A program made the translations under genes and the position numbers. The notes beneath the pieces were generated by a model that saw only the letters and a program-made list of their open reading frames with translations, did no database searches and had not been told where the DNA came from. 64,000 bases of DNA. Origin: Brucella tritici (GTDB lineage Bacteria; Pseudomonadota; Alphaproteobacteria; Rhizobiales; Rhizobiaceae). This document shows positions 27,524-36,417 of the stretch, one piece after another. The first letter of the stretch is position 1; each line of letters starts with the position of its first letter. The DNA lies in assembly GCF_008932295.1 (NCBI RefSeq), contig NZ_WBWA01000001.1, forward strand, positions 372,001-436,000, given 5' to 3'.

Positions 27524-28696
27524 ATGATTGCAGCGTCCCGCAAACCGGGCGGCAGCGGATTGGCAGCTATTGCCTGCCTTGCTGTCCCGCTCGTCCTATA
27601 TACATTTCTCTACTTGGTGCCGATAGGCTCGGTCATTTCGCTCAGTCTCGACAATCGAGAACTGTCAGGCAGCCTGATAAACTTCAACCGCGCGGACAGT
27701 CATGATCGCAATGCCCAGGCTGCAGCACTTGTGACCGATATGCGAGCGATGCACGCCAGCCAGCAGGCCGCTGTCGCCCGCGAACTCAATCAGGAACTGA
27801 GCGGTTTCCGAACGCTGTTTCTAAAGACAGCCCGTGCCGCCAATACGATAAAAGCCGATCTTCCTAGTTTGACCGACTTCGATCCGCGCTGGAACGAAGA
27901 AAAATATTGGACAGTAATAGCACAAAACTCCGACAGGATCAGCTTGCGTCACTTTGAGAGGGCCACCGGCTTCAAGGTGAACGAAGAAGGCAGACTTGAG
28001 GCTGGTGGCGACGATATATATCTTCAGATCATGGGTCGCACGCTGACCATTGCGGTTGAGGTCACCCTCGTCACCTTGCTGATCAGTTACCCGCTTGCCT
28101 ATGCCGCGCTACACGCTCCACGTAGAATGGCCGCGTTTATCCTCGTTGCAGTCTTGATGAGTTTCTGGACTTCGATCCTCGTGCGCACGACTGCATGGGT
28201 GATCCTGCTGCAGACATCCGGCATCCTGAACACCTTTCTCCTCTGGACCGGCCTGATAGATGAACCGCTACAGCTGATTTTCAATCGCTTCGGCGTGATC
28301 GTTGCCATGACACATGTCCTGCTCCCATTCGCCATTATTCCAATGATGAACGTGATGCGCACAATCCCGAAGTCGCAAGTAGATGCATCGCGAAGTCTCG
28401 GTGCAGGTGCGGTAGAATCCTTTCTGCGCGTCTATTTTCCGCAAAGCCTGCGCGGCGTTGGAGTGGCAGCTGGAACGGTGTTCATTCTCGCTCTTGGCTT
28501 TTACATCACACCGGCGCTTACGGGCGGCCCGAAAGACCAGATGTTGTCATTCTATATCGCAGACTTCGTCAAGCGTGCCCTAAACTGGGGTATGGCCTCG
28601 GCGCTTTCCGTACTACTTCTCGGTACCGTTCTGATACTGGTTTCCCTTTTCGGCACGCTTCGCTGGCTTGCAAATCGCAGAGGGGGAGCCGTCTAA
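27524..28696 (+). CDS. Polyamine-type ABC transporter permease (PotB-like) with enlarged periplasmic loop
   Basis: A 390-residue permease. TM1 (residues ~12-40) is followed by an unusually long hydrophilic stretch (about residues 45-165) before TM2; the rest is a normal PotB-type permease with the EAA loop SRSLGAGAVESFLRVYFPQS. PotB is near 280 residues, so ~100 residues are extra, probably a periplasmic domain that contacts the binding protein. Such long versions occur in some alphaproteobacterial transporters. Its last base overlaps the next permease start (TAATG). Confidence 0.9.
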   Translation: MIAASRKPGGSGLAAIACLAVPLVLYTFLYLVPIGSVISLSLDNRELSGSLINFNRADSHDRNAQAAALVTDMRAMHASQQAAVARELNQELSGFRTLFLKTARAANTIKADLPSLTDFDPRWNEEKYWTVIAQNSDRISLRHFERATGFKVNEEGRLEAGGDDIYLQIMGRTLTIAVEVTLVTLLISYPLAYAALHAPRRMAAFILVAVLMSFWTSILVRTTAWVILLQTSGILNTFLLWTGLIDEPLQLIFNRFGVIVAMTHVLLPFAIIPMMNVMRTIPKSQVDASRSLGAGAVESFLRVYFPQSLRGVGVAAGTVFILALGFYITPALTGGPKDQMLSFYIADFVKRALNWGMASALSVLLLGTVLILVSLFGTLRWLANRRGGAV

Positions 28697-29478
28697 TGTC
28701 CCGCTTCATCTTCTGGACTTCGACGTTGCTGGCGCTGGCTTTTCTGGTCATTCCTCTGGTATTGATCATGCCATTGGCTTTCAATGAAAGCTCATTCCTG
28801 ACATATCCAATGGAAGGCTTTTCACTAAAATGGTTCCATGAAGTCTTTGCGCAGGAGCAGTGGGCGCGATCATTTCTCAATAGTCTAAAGGTGGCGGTCG
28901 GTACAACCCTTGTAGCTCTGCTGGTGGGTGGGCTGGCTGCCACTGGCGTCATGCTTCTGAATCGCTGGCTGCAAACCATTCTAACCGCGCTTTTCGTGTC
29001 GCCGATGATTGTTCCCAGCATCGTCATTGGTGTTGCCTTTGCCTATTCCTTTGGTCGAGTGGGCCTGTCCGGCAGCTATTGGGGACTAGTGCTTGCCCAC
29101 TCTATTCTTGCAGCACCTCTGGTTTTCCTTTCGGTAATGACGTCATTGCGCGGTCTCGATCCTGATCTTGACCGGGCTGCCGCCTCTTTGGGGGCATCAC
29201 GTCGTCACCGTTTCATGACAGTCACTCTACCACTTGCAGCTCCCGGCTTTATGGCTGGCGCTCTATTTGCCTTCACGACCTCCTTTGACGAAGTGGTGGC
29301 AGCGCTTTTTCTCGCCTCCCCCGAATCCACCACACTACCTGTTATGCTGTTTTCTGGCCTGCGAGATCGCTTGCAGCCGACACTGGTCGTGGTGGCATTG
29401 CTGCTATCACTGATCAGCTTTGCATTGCTCGCACTGATGCACTGGTTACAGCAGCTCGGAAAACCAGAAAAACACTGA
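28696..29478 (+). CDS. Polyamine-type ABC transporter permease (PotC-like)
   Basis: A 260-residue inner-membrane permease with about six hydrophobic segments. It has the EAA loop AAASLGASRRHRFMTVTLPLAAP and TTSFDEVVAALFLA typical of PotC. It is coupled to the preceding permease by a TAATG overlap, and the ATPase gene follows 25 bp later. It forms the channel heterodimer with the long PotB-like subunit. Confidence 0.93.
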   Translation: MSRFIFWTSTLLALAFLVIPLVLIMPLAFNESSFLTYPMEGFSLKWFHEVFAQEQWARSFLNSLKVAVGTTLVALLVGGLAATGVMLLNRWLQTILTALFVSPMIVPSIVIGVAFAYSFGRVGLSGSYWGLVLAHSILAAPLVFLSVMTSLRGLDPDLDRAAASLGASRRHRFMTVTLPLAAPGFMAGALFAFTTSFDEVVAALFLASPESTTLPVMLFSGLRDRLQPTLVVVALLLSLISFALLALMHWLQQLGKPEKH

Positions 29479-29503
29479 AATTCCGATAAAACGGAGCACT
29501 ATC

Positions 29504-30577
29504 ATGGCCTTCATCAATATCAGCAACATCAACAAATTTTACGGGACCATGCAGGCCCTGCACAATATATCATTGAGCATCGCCAAAGGCAGTTTTGTGA
29601 CGTTACTCGGGCCATCCGGCTCCGGAAAAACCACCTTGCTCAAAATTCTGGCCGGTTTTGAAGATGTATCAAGCGGTGAAATCCGGCTGGAGGGACGTGA
29701 CATCACCTCACTCAAGCCAGAAAAGCGTAATTTTGGCCTCGTTTTTCAAGGCTATGCCTTGTTCCCGCATATGAGCGTCTTCGACAATATTGCTTATCCG
29801 CTTAAAGTTCGCCGCAAGAGTCGCGATCAGATTTCCAGCCAGGTCAACGCCATGCTTGAGCTGGTTCAGCTTACCAAGTTCGCGCGGCGCAAACCGCATG
29901 AATTGTCAGGCGGTCAGCAACAACGTGTGGCGCTCGCGCGCGCGTTGGTATTTGAACCAGACCTTCTGTTGCTCGACGAACCCATGTCTGCCCTCGATAA
30001 GAAGCTGCGTATCGACTTGCAGGATCAATTGCGAGACATCCACCATCGGCTTGGAACTACCTTTATCAATGTTACGCATGACCAGGAAGAAGCCATGCAT
30101 ATGTCCGATGGCATCGCCGTCATGAACCATGGCCATATCGAACAATACGACACCGGGCATCACCTCTATCGCAAACCAGGCTCGCGCTTCGTAGCCGACT
30201 TCATCGGAAAGTCGAACATATTTGAAGGTGCGCTCAGTCTCACGTCCTCAGGACCACAGTTCAATGCTGCCGAGTTCACCGTGAGCGGAACGTATTTGAG
30301 CTCGGCTGCTGACCGCATTGGCAGGGCAGACCTGGTCGTGCGCCCGGAAGATATCCGACTTGGCTTACCAACCGATACAGCACGAACCACTGGAGACATC
30401 GTGCTCTCCGGTATGGTGGCGTCGTCAACATACTCGGGGGATCGGGTCCTCTATACGGTTTCTCTCCCAAACGGTCGCACAATCGCGACCTACGGCAGCG
30501 CGCGCGATGGGGCCCTCTCAACAGATGCACCAGTACTGATCGCATTCGACGCCAAAGACTGCATCTTGCTCAATTAA
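29504..30577 (+). CDS. Polyamine-type ABC transporter ATP-binding protein (PotA-like)
   Basis: A 357-residue ATPase with Walker A GPSGSGKTT, the Q-loop VFQGYALFPHM, signature LSGGQQQRV, Walker B LLLDEPMSALD and the switch His in VTHDQEEA. The C-terminal TOBE region (about residues 240-355) matches PotA/FbpC-type regulatory domains. The ATG follows GGAGC. It powers the transporter encoded at 26414-29478. Confidence 0.95.
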   Translation: MAFINISNINKFYGTMQALHNISLSIAKGSFVTLLGPSGSGKTTLLKILAGFEDVSSGEIRLEGRDITSLKPEKRNFGLVFQGYALFPHMSVFDNIAYPLKVRRKSRDQISSQVNAMLELVQLTKFARRKPHELSGGQQQRVALARALVFEPDLLLLDEPMSALDKKLRIDLQDQLRDIHHRLGTTFINVTHDQEEAMHMSDGIAVMNHGHIEQYDTGHHLYRKPGSRFVADFIGKSNIFEGALSLTSSGPQFNAAEFTVSGTYLSSAADRIGRADLVVRPEDIRLGLPTDTARTTGDIVLSGMVASSTYSGDRVLYTVSLPNGRTIATYGSARDGALSTDAPVLIAFDAKDCILLN

Positions 30578-30592
30578 ACGGGGAATGAACGC

Positions 30593-30946
30593 GTGAATAA
30601 ACTCAGATCAGCAGCAACTGGAAATCTAGGGACCGGTGAGGCCAGTCAGCCCAACCCAACACTTGTACTTGAGGGAGCACCAGAGTTTCAATCCTGGCCC
30701 CTGCTCGACGGGCCAATAGCCAGTGGAGTGTGGTCGGCAACGACCGGTCATCATCGTGTCATGCGCGACGCAAGCACGCTTGAAACCTTCTATATTCTTG
30801 AGGGAGAAATCATGCTGTTCGAGGATGGTGTCGAACAGCCGAAATATTTTGGCCCAGGCGATCTTGTTGTACTTGAGCCCGGTTTTACTGGCAGTTGGAA
30901 GACCACCAGCACCGTCAAGAAGATCTATTTCACAACAAACCAATAA
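30593..30946 (+). CDS. Cupin-domain protein
   Basis: A 117-residue single-domain cupin of the DUF861 type: FYILEGEIMLFEDGVEQPKYFGPGDLVVLEPGFTGSW is the core, ending KKIYFTT. The start is GTG at 30593 with GGGGA upstream. Relatives sit next to amine or amino acid oxidases and may bind a metabolite or metal; no catalytic role is certain. Here it lies between the PotA-like ATPase and the PuuB-like oxidase, so it probably serves the same catabolic route. Confidence 0.82.
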   Translation: MNKLRSAATGNLGTGEASQPNPTLVLEGAPEFQSWPLLDGPIASGVWSATTGHHRVMRDASTLETFYILEGEIMLFEDGVEQPKYFGPGDLVVLEPGFTGSWKTTSTVKKIYFTTNQ

Positions 30947-31023
30947 CGGCTCAGCTTTGGAGAGCCGCGTTTAAGCGCTCCGTGCTGTCTCAGTGAATGT
31001 CAGGTTATGATGGAGAGGATATC

Positions 31024-32328
31024 ATGAAGACCACGCCTTTCTGGTGGGAAGCAGCCGAACCGCAGCATGGCGAACGGGCGTTCGACAAAACATCATGCAG
31101 CGTTCTGATCATTGGCTCTGGCTATACAGGCCTATCGGCCGCAATCACATTGGCGGAAACCGGGCAGACCAATATCATGGTCGTTGATGCCATGCGCATT
31201 GGCGAGGGGGCCAGTTCGCGTAATGGCGGGCAGATCGGAAATGCGCCAAAGTTCACACTCACTCAAGCAACCGCCCGTTTCGGCGAAAAGCGTGCACGGG
31301 AGATCATGGACGATTATGGTTCATCCATGAAATTCATGATCAAGCGGGCGCAGACTCTTCAAGATCCGATAGACCTCAATCTTGCCGGAAGTGTCGCTGC
31401 CGCTCATTCACGCAAAGACCTGGCGAAGCTTAAGGCCTTTTGCGATAGCCTCGCCCCACAAGAGCGGGCGAAGTATGAAATCCTTGACGAGACGCAGATT
31501 CATAGCGTGCTCAAGACGGATATTTATCGCGGTGCGATGGTTCGACACGATCAAGGGACCATTCATCCTGCCAAATATGTCCGCGCTTTGGCTAACCGCG
31601 CCCGGACATTGGGTGTGCGTATTTTTACCGGTTGGCGCTATGAGGGCGCTCGCAAATCCGGCGGAGGGCATGTGGCGTTTCTGGAGAATGTCCAGAATGA
31701 AACCACAGTGGAAATCCAAGCAGAAAAAATCCTGTTGGGTTTGAACGGATATGTTGGGCCGGAAGTGAAATGGCTTCGCCAGCGAACAATCCCGGTGCAG
31801 AGCTACATGATCGCTACGGAGGAAATGTCCTTCGACTTGCTGGAACGCCTGATCCCCAATAATCGAGCGGTAGGCGATACCAAACATATTCTTTATTACT
31901 TCCGCCGTTCTCCGGACGGCAAACGTATTCTTTTCGGAGGGCGAGCGCGGTTTCGCAACTCCACAGAGGAACAAGGTGCGGCGGGATTGCGCACCTTCAT
32001 GGAACACACTTTTCCCGAAACGCGTGGCGTGGAATTGAGCCATGGCTGGCTTGGCAATGTTTGCTTCGCTTATGATTTCTGTTCACATGGCGGACGGATG
32101 GAAGACGGAATCTATTATCTGTCTTGTTGTAACGGTGGCGGTATATCCAATCAAACTTATCTCGGTCACCGAATGGCCGAGTATATGTTAGGGGTTCCCA
32201 ACTCAGATCGCGGCACAATCGGGAGCCATTTCCCGCGCCTATATTTCTACAACGGCAATCCATGGTTCTTGCCTATGGTGGGCACCTGGTATCGCTTTCA
32301 GGATCGAGCCGCACGTTATTTCGACTGA
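31024..32328 (+). CDS. FAD-dependent amine oxidoreductase (PuuB / DAO family)
   Basis: A 434-residue oxidase. The FAD dinucleotide fold is near the N-terminus (CSVLIIGSGYTGLSAAITLAE), then GEGASSRNGGQIGN as in gamma-glutamylputrescine oxidase, RGAMVRHDQGTIHPAKYVRAL, and the C-terminal NGGGISNQTYLGHRMAE. ATG 31024 is chosen because GGAGAGG lies 5 nt upstream. With a PuuR-like regulator and polyamine-type uptake it probably oxidises the imported amine or its derivative. No gamma-glutamyl ligase (PuuA) is present here, so the substrate may differ from putrescine. Confidence 0.88.
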   Translation: MKTTPFWWEAAEPQHGERAFDKTSCSVLIIGSGYTGLSAAITLAETGQTNIMVVDAMRIGEGASSRNGGQIGNAPKFTLTQATARFGEKRAREIMDDYGSSMKFMIKRAQTLQDPIDLNLAGSVAAAHSRKDLAKLKAFCDSLAPQERAKYEILDETQIHSVLKTDIYRGAMVRHDQGTIHPAKYVRALANRARTLGVRIFTGWRYEGARKSGGGHVAFLENVQNETTVEIQAEKILLGLNGYVGPEVKWLRQRTIPVQSYMIATEEMSFDLLERLIPNNRAVGDTKHILYYFRRSPDGKRILFGGRARFRNSTEEQGAAGLRTFMEHTFPETRGVELSHGWLGNVCFAYDFCSHGGRMEDGIYYLSCCNGGGISNQTYLGHRMAEYMLGVPNSDRGTIGSHFPRLYFYNGNPWFLPMVGTWYRFQDRAARYFD

Positions 32329-32450
32329 GGAATTCCCCGTCGACGCAGCAATCTCTTCAGCCGACGAAACACATAGACCACAGGCGGAGCGTTTTCTTCG
32401 GCTCGGTATCGCGAGCCCACAGGAAATTTCCGCAGAGGACGGGTAACATC

Positions 32451-33335
32451 ATGTCATTGAATGTGGCGCTCACGCGTCAGAGCAATATGAACGGATCCGG
32501 CATTTTGATGATGGTGCTGGCGATGACACTTGTTCCAATGATTGATGTTCAAGCTAAATATCTGGTGACCAGTCAAATACCGGCGATGCAGGTCATTTTC
32601 TTGCGCATGCTGCTCGGCACTCTTTTTCTGGTACCCTTTATGATTGCGGGTCGTCATCCAATGCTTCCGCCAGCGCGAGGCTGGTGGAATGCCTTCGGAC
32701 TCGGATTTTTCAGCGCTCTGGCTGGTGTTTGCTTTTTCAGTTCTCTGAAATTTCTCTCAATCGCAGATGCGGTGGCGATCAGCTTTGTTCAACCGCTATT
32801 TGTGACCTTGTTCTCGGGTCTATTTCTAAAGGAAAGGGTGCGCGCCGCCCGCTGGGTTGCTCTCCTGATTGGCTTTGCCGCCACTTTGATCATCATCCGC
32901 CCAACCCATCATGCGCTGGAAGTAGGTAGCCTTCTGGCTCTGGTCTCAGGTGCGGCGATGGCGGGATATGTTATTGCAATCAAGAAGAGCACCAGCGGGG
33001 TGCAGAGTGTGGCGCCGATAGCTCTGACTTTCCAAACGCATTTTTCGGCTTTTATCGTGGTAACACCCTTGATGCTCATGTTCTGGCAGGAGCTTGATCT
33101 ATTTCAATGGATGCTGGCTGTCGGAATGACCTTGGTTGGCCTTGCTGGACAGTATCTGATTATTAAAGCCTATCACTATGGCGAAGCTTCAGTTGTCGCA
33201 CCGTTCGCTTATATTGAAATCATCACTTCTACATTTTTCAGCTGGCTATTCTTCGCAGAGCTGCCCGACAATGTAACGTTTTTTGGTGTAACAATACTGG
33301 TTTGCAGCTCATTATATATTGCGTGGAGGCGTTAA
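32451..33335 (+). CDS. EamA/DMT-superfamily transporter
   Basis: A 294-residue membrane protein with about ten hydrophobic helices in two EamA repeats (VIFLRMLLGTLFLVPFMI and ISFVQPLFVTLFSGLFLKERV; later SVVAPFAYIEIITSTFFSWLFF). The family exports or imports amino acids and small metabolites. ATG 32451 is preferred to upstream starts that overlap the oxidase gene. It is the last gene of the polyamine-type operon, so it may export a product or overflow metabolite. Confidence 0.88.
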   Translation: MSLNVALTRQSNMNGSGILMMVLAMTLVPMIDVQAKYLVTSQIPAMQVIFLRMLLGTLFLVPFMIAGRHPMLPPARGWWNAFGLGFFSALAGVCFFSSLKFLSIADAVAISFVQPLFVTLFSGLFLKERVRAARWVALLIGFAATLIIIRPTHHALEVGSLLALVSGAAMAGYVIAIKKSTSGVQSVAPIALTFQTHFSAFIVVTPLMLMFWQELDLFQWMLAVGMTLVGLAGQYLIIKAYHYGEASVVAPFAYIEIITSTFFSWLFFAELPDNVTFFGVTILVCSSLYIAWRR

Positions 33336-33460
33336 TATCAAATTTGGTACATACCACAGATCATCGCCCCTCATCGAATCATTAGCATCTATTCTTATGG
33401 AATCTTAGCGATTTTGATAATGAAAGATACTTTGGCTCTACTTTAGGAGATTAAAGCGCC

Positions 33461-33483
33461 CCTCGCGGTTAATCACCGCGAGG
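33461..33483. terminator. Bidirectional terminator between convergent genes
   Basis: CCTCGCGGT (33461-33469) and ACCGCGAGG (33475-33483) form a perfect 9-bp stem with a TAATC loop. It lies between the convergent EamA and monooxygenase genes. The flanks are A-rich on the right and carry CTTTAA when read leftwards, a weak T-tract. Confidence 0.65.
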
Positions 33484-33506
33484 AAACAATAAAACATGGT
33501 CGCATG

Positions 33507-34751
33507 TTAGGTGTTATACTTGTCGTGATACATCTGCATCATGGCAATGTAGTCGGAAATATATTTCGCGTCATACCAGACCCCGAACAGGAAGCTGGAC
33601 CGGCGCCGCGACTGGAACGGTAAGCCCAGGAAATAGATGCCCGGTTCCTTGGAGACGCCAAGTTCGTGGACAGGGTTTCCGTCCTCATCAAAGATATCCA
33701 GCTCAAGCCAGCTATAATCGCGCTTGAAGCCTGCGGCCCATATGATCGAGGTGATGCCAGCCTCGGCCAGATCCAGCTCAAGGATAGCGTTCTTTTCGTA
33801 TTCAGTCGGCGGAAGTAGGTTGCGCGCATCCGGATATTCCGGCAGATCGAGCCCGTTATACTCAATATATCGATCGATCACATCGAGCGTATTGAGGTAG
33901 CTCTTGTTGCCTTCCTCAATGTTCTTGGCGAGATCATCCGCAAATGTAAGCTTTCCATCGCTATAGCCTTCTGTGCGGCCCACCAGAACGGCGCCCTTGG
34001 AAGCCAACAGACGATAGTCGATTGGCATCTTGGTATGGACGCCGCTGATAGCGAGAGCAATATTCTGGACATTTTTGTCGCGGTTGACGGTATCCCATCG
34101 ACCCAGCACGCCTGTCCAGTATGCGCCTTCGCGGTCGCGATAAAAACGCGGCGGACGGATGTGCCGCCCCAATGACAAGTAAACCTTGCGACCGGTATCA
34201 ACCAGTTCTTCAGCAATCTGGCCGCCCGAAGCACCTGCCCCGACGACAAGTACTGCGCCATCGGGCAGTTGATCCGGATTCTTGTAGGCGACCGAATGCA
34301 TCTGGACAACGTCAGCAGTTTCAGGAACGATCCTGGGCGTTACTGGAACTTGGAACGGGCCCGTCGCCGCGATCACATTAATGGCTTCGAAATCACCTGC
34401 CGTTGTCGACACAAGAAAGCCCTGCTTCTTGGGCAATTTCTTGACCGATAGCACTGTAACACCCGTCCGAACTGGTGTTTTGGTGTTTTCGGCAAAGCTC
34501 GAGAGATAGTCGACCAGTTTCTCCTTGGGCGTAAAGACATCCTGTTCGATGTCAGGGATTCTCATGCTCGGCAGCCGATCATGCCAGGCTGGACCATTGG
34601 CCCGCAGCGAATCCCAACGTGCTGAGCGCCAGCTCTCGGCAATTCGCCCCTTTTCAAGAACAACGTGACTGATATTGGCCTTGCTCAGGTGTTCGCTCAT
34701 CGACAAGCCAGCCTGGCCCGCCCCTACAACTACCGTGTTAACCTTTTCCAT
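33507..34751 (-). CDS. Flavin-containing monooxygenase-like NAD(P)-binding oxidoreductase
   Basis: A 414-residue protein with two dinucleotide-binding motifs: GAGQAGLS near residue 10 for FAD and GAGASGGQ near residue 170 for NAD(P)H. The text between (LEKGRIAESWRSARWDSLRANGP) is typical of FMO/YUCCA/CzcO relatives, which oxygenate N or S atoms or carry out Baeyer-Villiger reactions. The upstream ~130 bp separate it from the nitrilase-family gene on the same strand. It may belong to that catabolic cluster as its last gene; the substrate is unknown. Confidence 0.88.
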   Translation of the reverse strand: MEKVNTVVVGAGQAGLSMSEHLSKANISHVVLEKGRIAESWRSARWDSLRANGPAWHDRLPSMRIPDIEQDVFTPKEKLVDYLSSFAENTKTPVRTGVTVLSVKKLPKKQGFLVSTTAGDFEAINVIAATGPFQVPVTPRIVPETADVVQMHSVAYKNPDQLPDGAVLVVGAGASGGQIAEELVDTGRKVYLSLGRHIRPPRFYRDREGAYWTGVLGRWDTVNRDKNVQNIALAISGVHTKMPIDYRLLASKGAVLVGRTEGYSDGKLTFADDLAKNIEEGNKSYLNTLDVIDRYIEYNGLDLPEYPDARNLLPPTEYEKNAILELDLAEAGITSIIWAAGFKRDYSWLELDIFDEDGNPVHELGVSKEPGIYFLGLPFQSRRRSSFLFGVWYDAKYISDYIAMMQMYHDKYNT

Positions 34752-34882
34752 TATTCTTCAAACCTTTCCATGATACGCGGCCCAAACCTGTCTTCCATCG
34801 GCTGAACAAAGCGCGCAAAAATCCTGCCCTGCCACACCTGGGAGAAGCGCGGCAGTTAAATCCGTGTGTTTTGAGTTGAGTT

Positions 34883-35725
34883 CTAGAAGCCGGGTATTAC
34901 ATCACTCATGAGGCGACGCTGCTTCATGACCGGCATGTTGTTGCGAATTGAGTGGAGTTTCTCCATATCCAAACTGGCTGTGATGATGTCTGCACCTTGC
35001 CCGGCTCGCGCCACGACCTGCCCCCAGGCATCGACAATGACGGAATGACCGTAGCAACGTTTTTCCTGACCATCGACAACCACAGCGCCACCAAGGCCAC
35101 AGGCAATGAAATGGCATTGTGTTTCTGCGGCACGTGCGCGAGCCAATAGCTCCCAGTGCGCCTCACCGGTGACCACGGTGTAGGCGGCGGGAAGCGTGAT
35201 GATCTCAGCATCCTTGAGCCGCAGCGCACGGAAGAGTTCAGGAAAACGGACGTCGAAGCAGATGGCAGTACCGAAAGTAATGCCGTCCAACTCCCAGGTG
35301 ACAATTTCATCGCCCGGTTTGATATAGTCGGATTCGCGGAAGGCCCCGCTGCCCAAATCACCCATATCGAACAGGTGCATCTTGCGATACTCGGCGATGA
35401 CCTCACCCTGCCGATCAAAGACGACCGAGACGTTTGCGACGCGCTCGTCGCCGGGAACCTTGGCAAGGATCGTGCCTGCCTGCACCGCGACGTCATGGCG
35501 CTTGGCAAATGCTTGCGCCATTCGGAAAGCGGGCGCTTCGCGCAAGGGCTGGGCAAGTTCGACCGAACGCTTCTGGTCAGGACCGTAATAGCTGAAATAT
35601 TCGGGAAGAATGAGGAAGTCTGGCCGATCCTCGGCCTGCATCGCCGTTACCATCGCCGCTTCCGCGGCAGGCACCGTGGCGTCTGGCGACAAACCCATCA
35701 ACGTTTGAACCGCTGTGACTCTCAT
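34883..35725 (-). CDS. Carbon-nitrogen hydrolase (nitrilase-superfamily amidase)
   Basis: A 280-residue amidase with the catalytic triad in order: Glu in FLILPEYF, Lys in YRKMHLFD, and Cys in GTAICFDVRFPEL. This pattern is closest to the Nit/omega-amidase branch, which hydrolyses omega-amides or N-carbamoyl compounds. The start overlaps the DUF1028 stop (ATGA at 35722-35725). In this operon it probably releases ammonia from an intermediate of the imported compound. Confidence 0.92.
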   Translation of the reverse strand: MRVTAVQTLMGLSPDATVPAAEAAMVTAMQAEDRPDFLILPEYFSYYGPDQKRSVELAQPLREAPAFRMAQAFAKRHDVAVQAGTILAKVPGDERVANVSVVFDRQGEVIAEYRKMHLFDMGDLGSGAFRESDYIKPGDEIVTWELDGITFGTAICFDVRFPELFRALRLKDAEIITLPAAYTVVTGEAHWELLARARAAETQCHFIACGLGGAVVVDGQEKRCYGHSVIVDAWGQVVARAGQGADIITASLDMEKLHSIRNNMPVMKQRRLMSDVIPGF

Positions 35726-36417
35726 TGTCTAGACTCCTTGGATGAAAGAATTTCCAGTGAGTTGGTTGCCCGCCCCCCTGAATCCGGGTTCAGAACCCGC
35801 TCTACGAAAGTGGCCATTTGCGGCTCAAAGGCTTTCCAGAGGTTGCGCAGCTCTCCCAACGGCTCGACGGCCTGATCGATGCGCAGATCAATCGAACAAA
35901 AATCCGGATATTCAGCGACCTTGAGCGCCGCCGAGGATAACGGGAAAATTTCGCCTCCCGCTTCCAGTGCGGCATCAAGCGCCGCGAGCAGCCGCTCGGC
36001 AACCGGCTTGTCGCTTGTTTCAAGCGCCGCTGCCACCATTGCGGCCGGAACCTGATCATTCCTCAAAATATTGCCAACTGCGACGATCCCTGGAGCGGAC
36101 GCGCTTGCATAGATCGGCTCCTGATGAACGCCCTGCCGCAACGCTGTTGCACCGTTGCGATCGACGATTGCAAGTTCGCGCCATTCAATGCCGGGCGCAG
36201 TAGCGATCTTGTCCAGCGTTTCCTGGGCTGAAAGCCCGTTTCTCAGATGGCGCAGTGCCGTCAAACCCAGACGCGGATCAGTGCGGTGCTGGGTGATGAC
36301 AGCACCGGCGTCATGATTGACGAACAGACAACGGGCACCCATCGCCATCGAAGAGGTCGCCCCTGCAACGCCGAACTGTCCTGTTTGCGGACAGCGAAGA
36401 GCAATAGAGAAAGTCAT
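35722..36417 (-). CDS. DUF1028-family protein
   Basis: A 231-residue protein matching DUF1028: MTFSIALRCPQTGQFGVAGATSS and ATALRQGVHQEPIYASASAPG with GNILRNDQV. It has an Ntn-hydrolase-like look, but the function of the family is not established. DUF1028 genes often accompany peptidase, RidA and amino acid transport genes, exactly the context here. It overlaps both neighbours (TGATG with the oxidase gene, ATGA with the nitrilase gene), so it is co-translated with them. Confidence 0.88.
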   Translation of the reverse strand: MTFSIALRCPQTGQFGVAGATSSMAMGARCLFVNHDAGAVITQHRTDPRLGLTALRHLRNGLSAQETLDKIATAPGIEWRELAIVDRNGATALRQGVHQEPIYASASAPGIVAVGNILRNDQVPAAMVAAALETSDKPVAERLLAALDAALEAGGEIFPLSSAALKVAEYPDFCSIDLRIDQAVEPLGELRNLWKAFEPQMATFVERVLNPDSGGRATNSLEILSSKESRQ

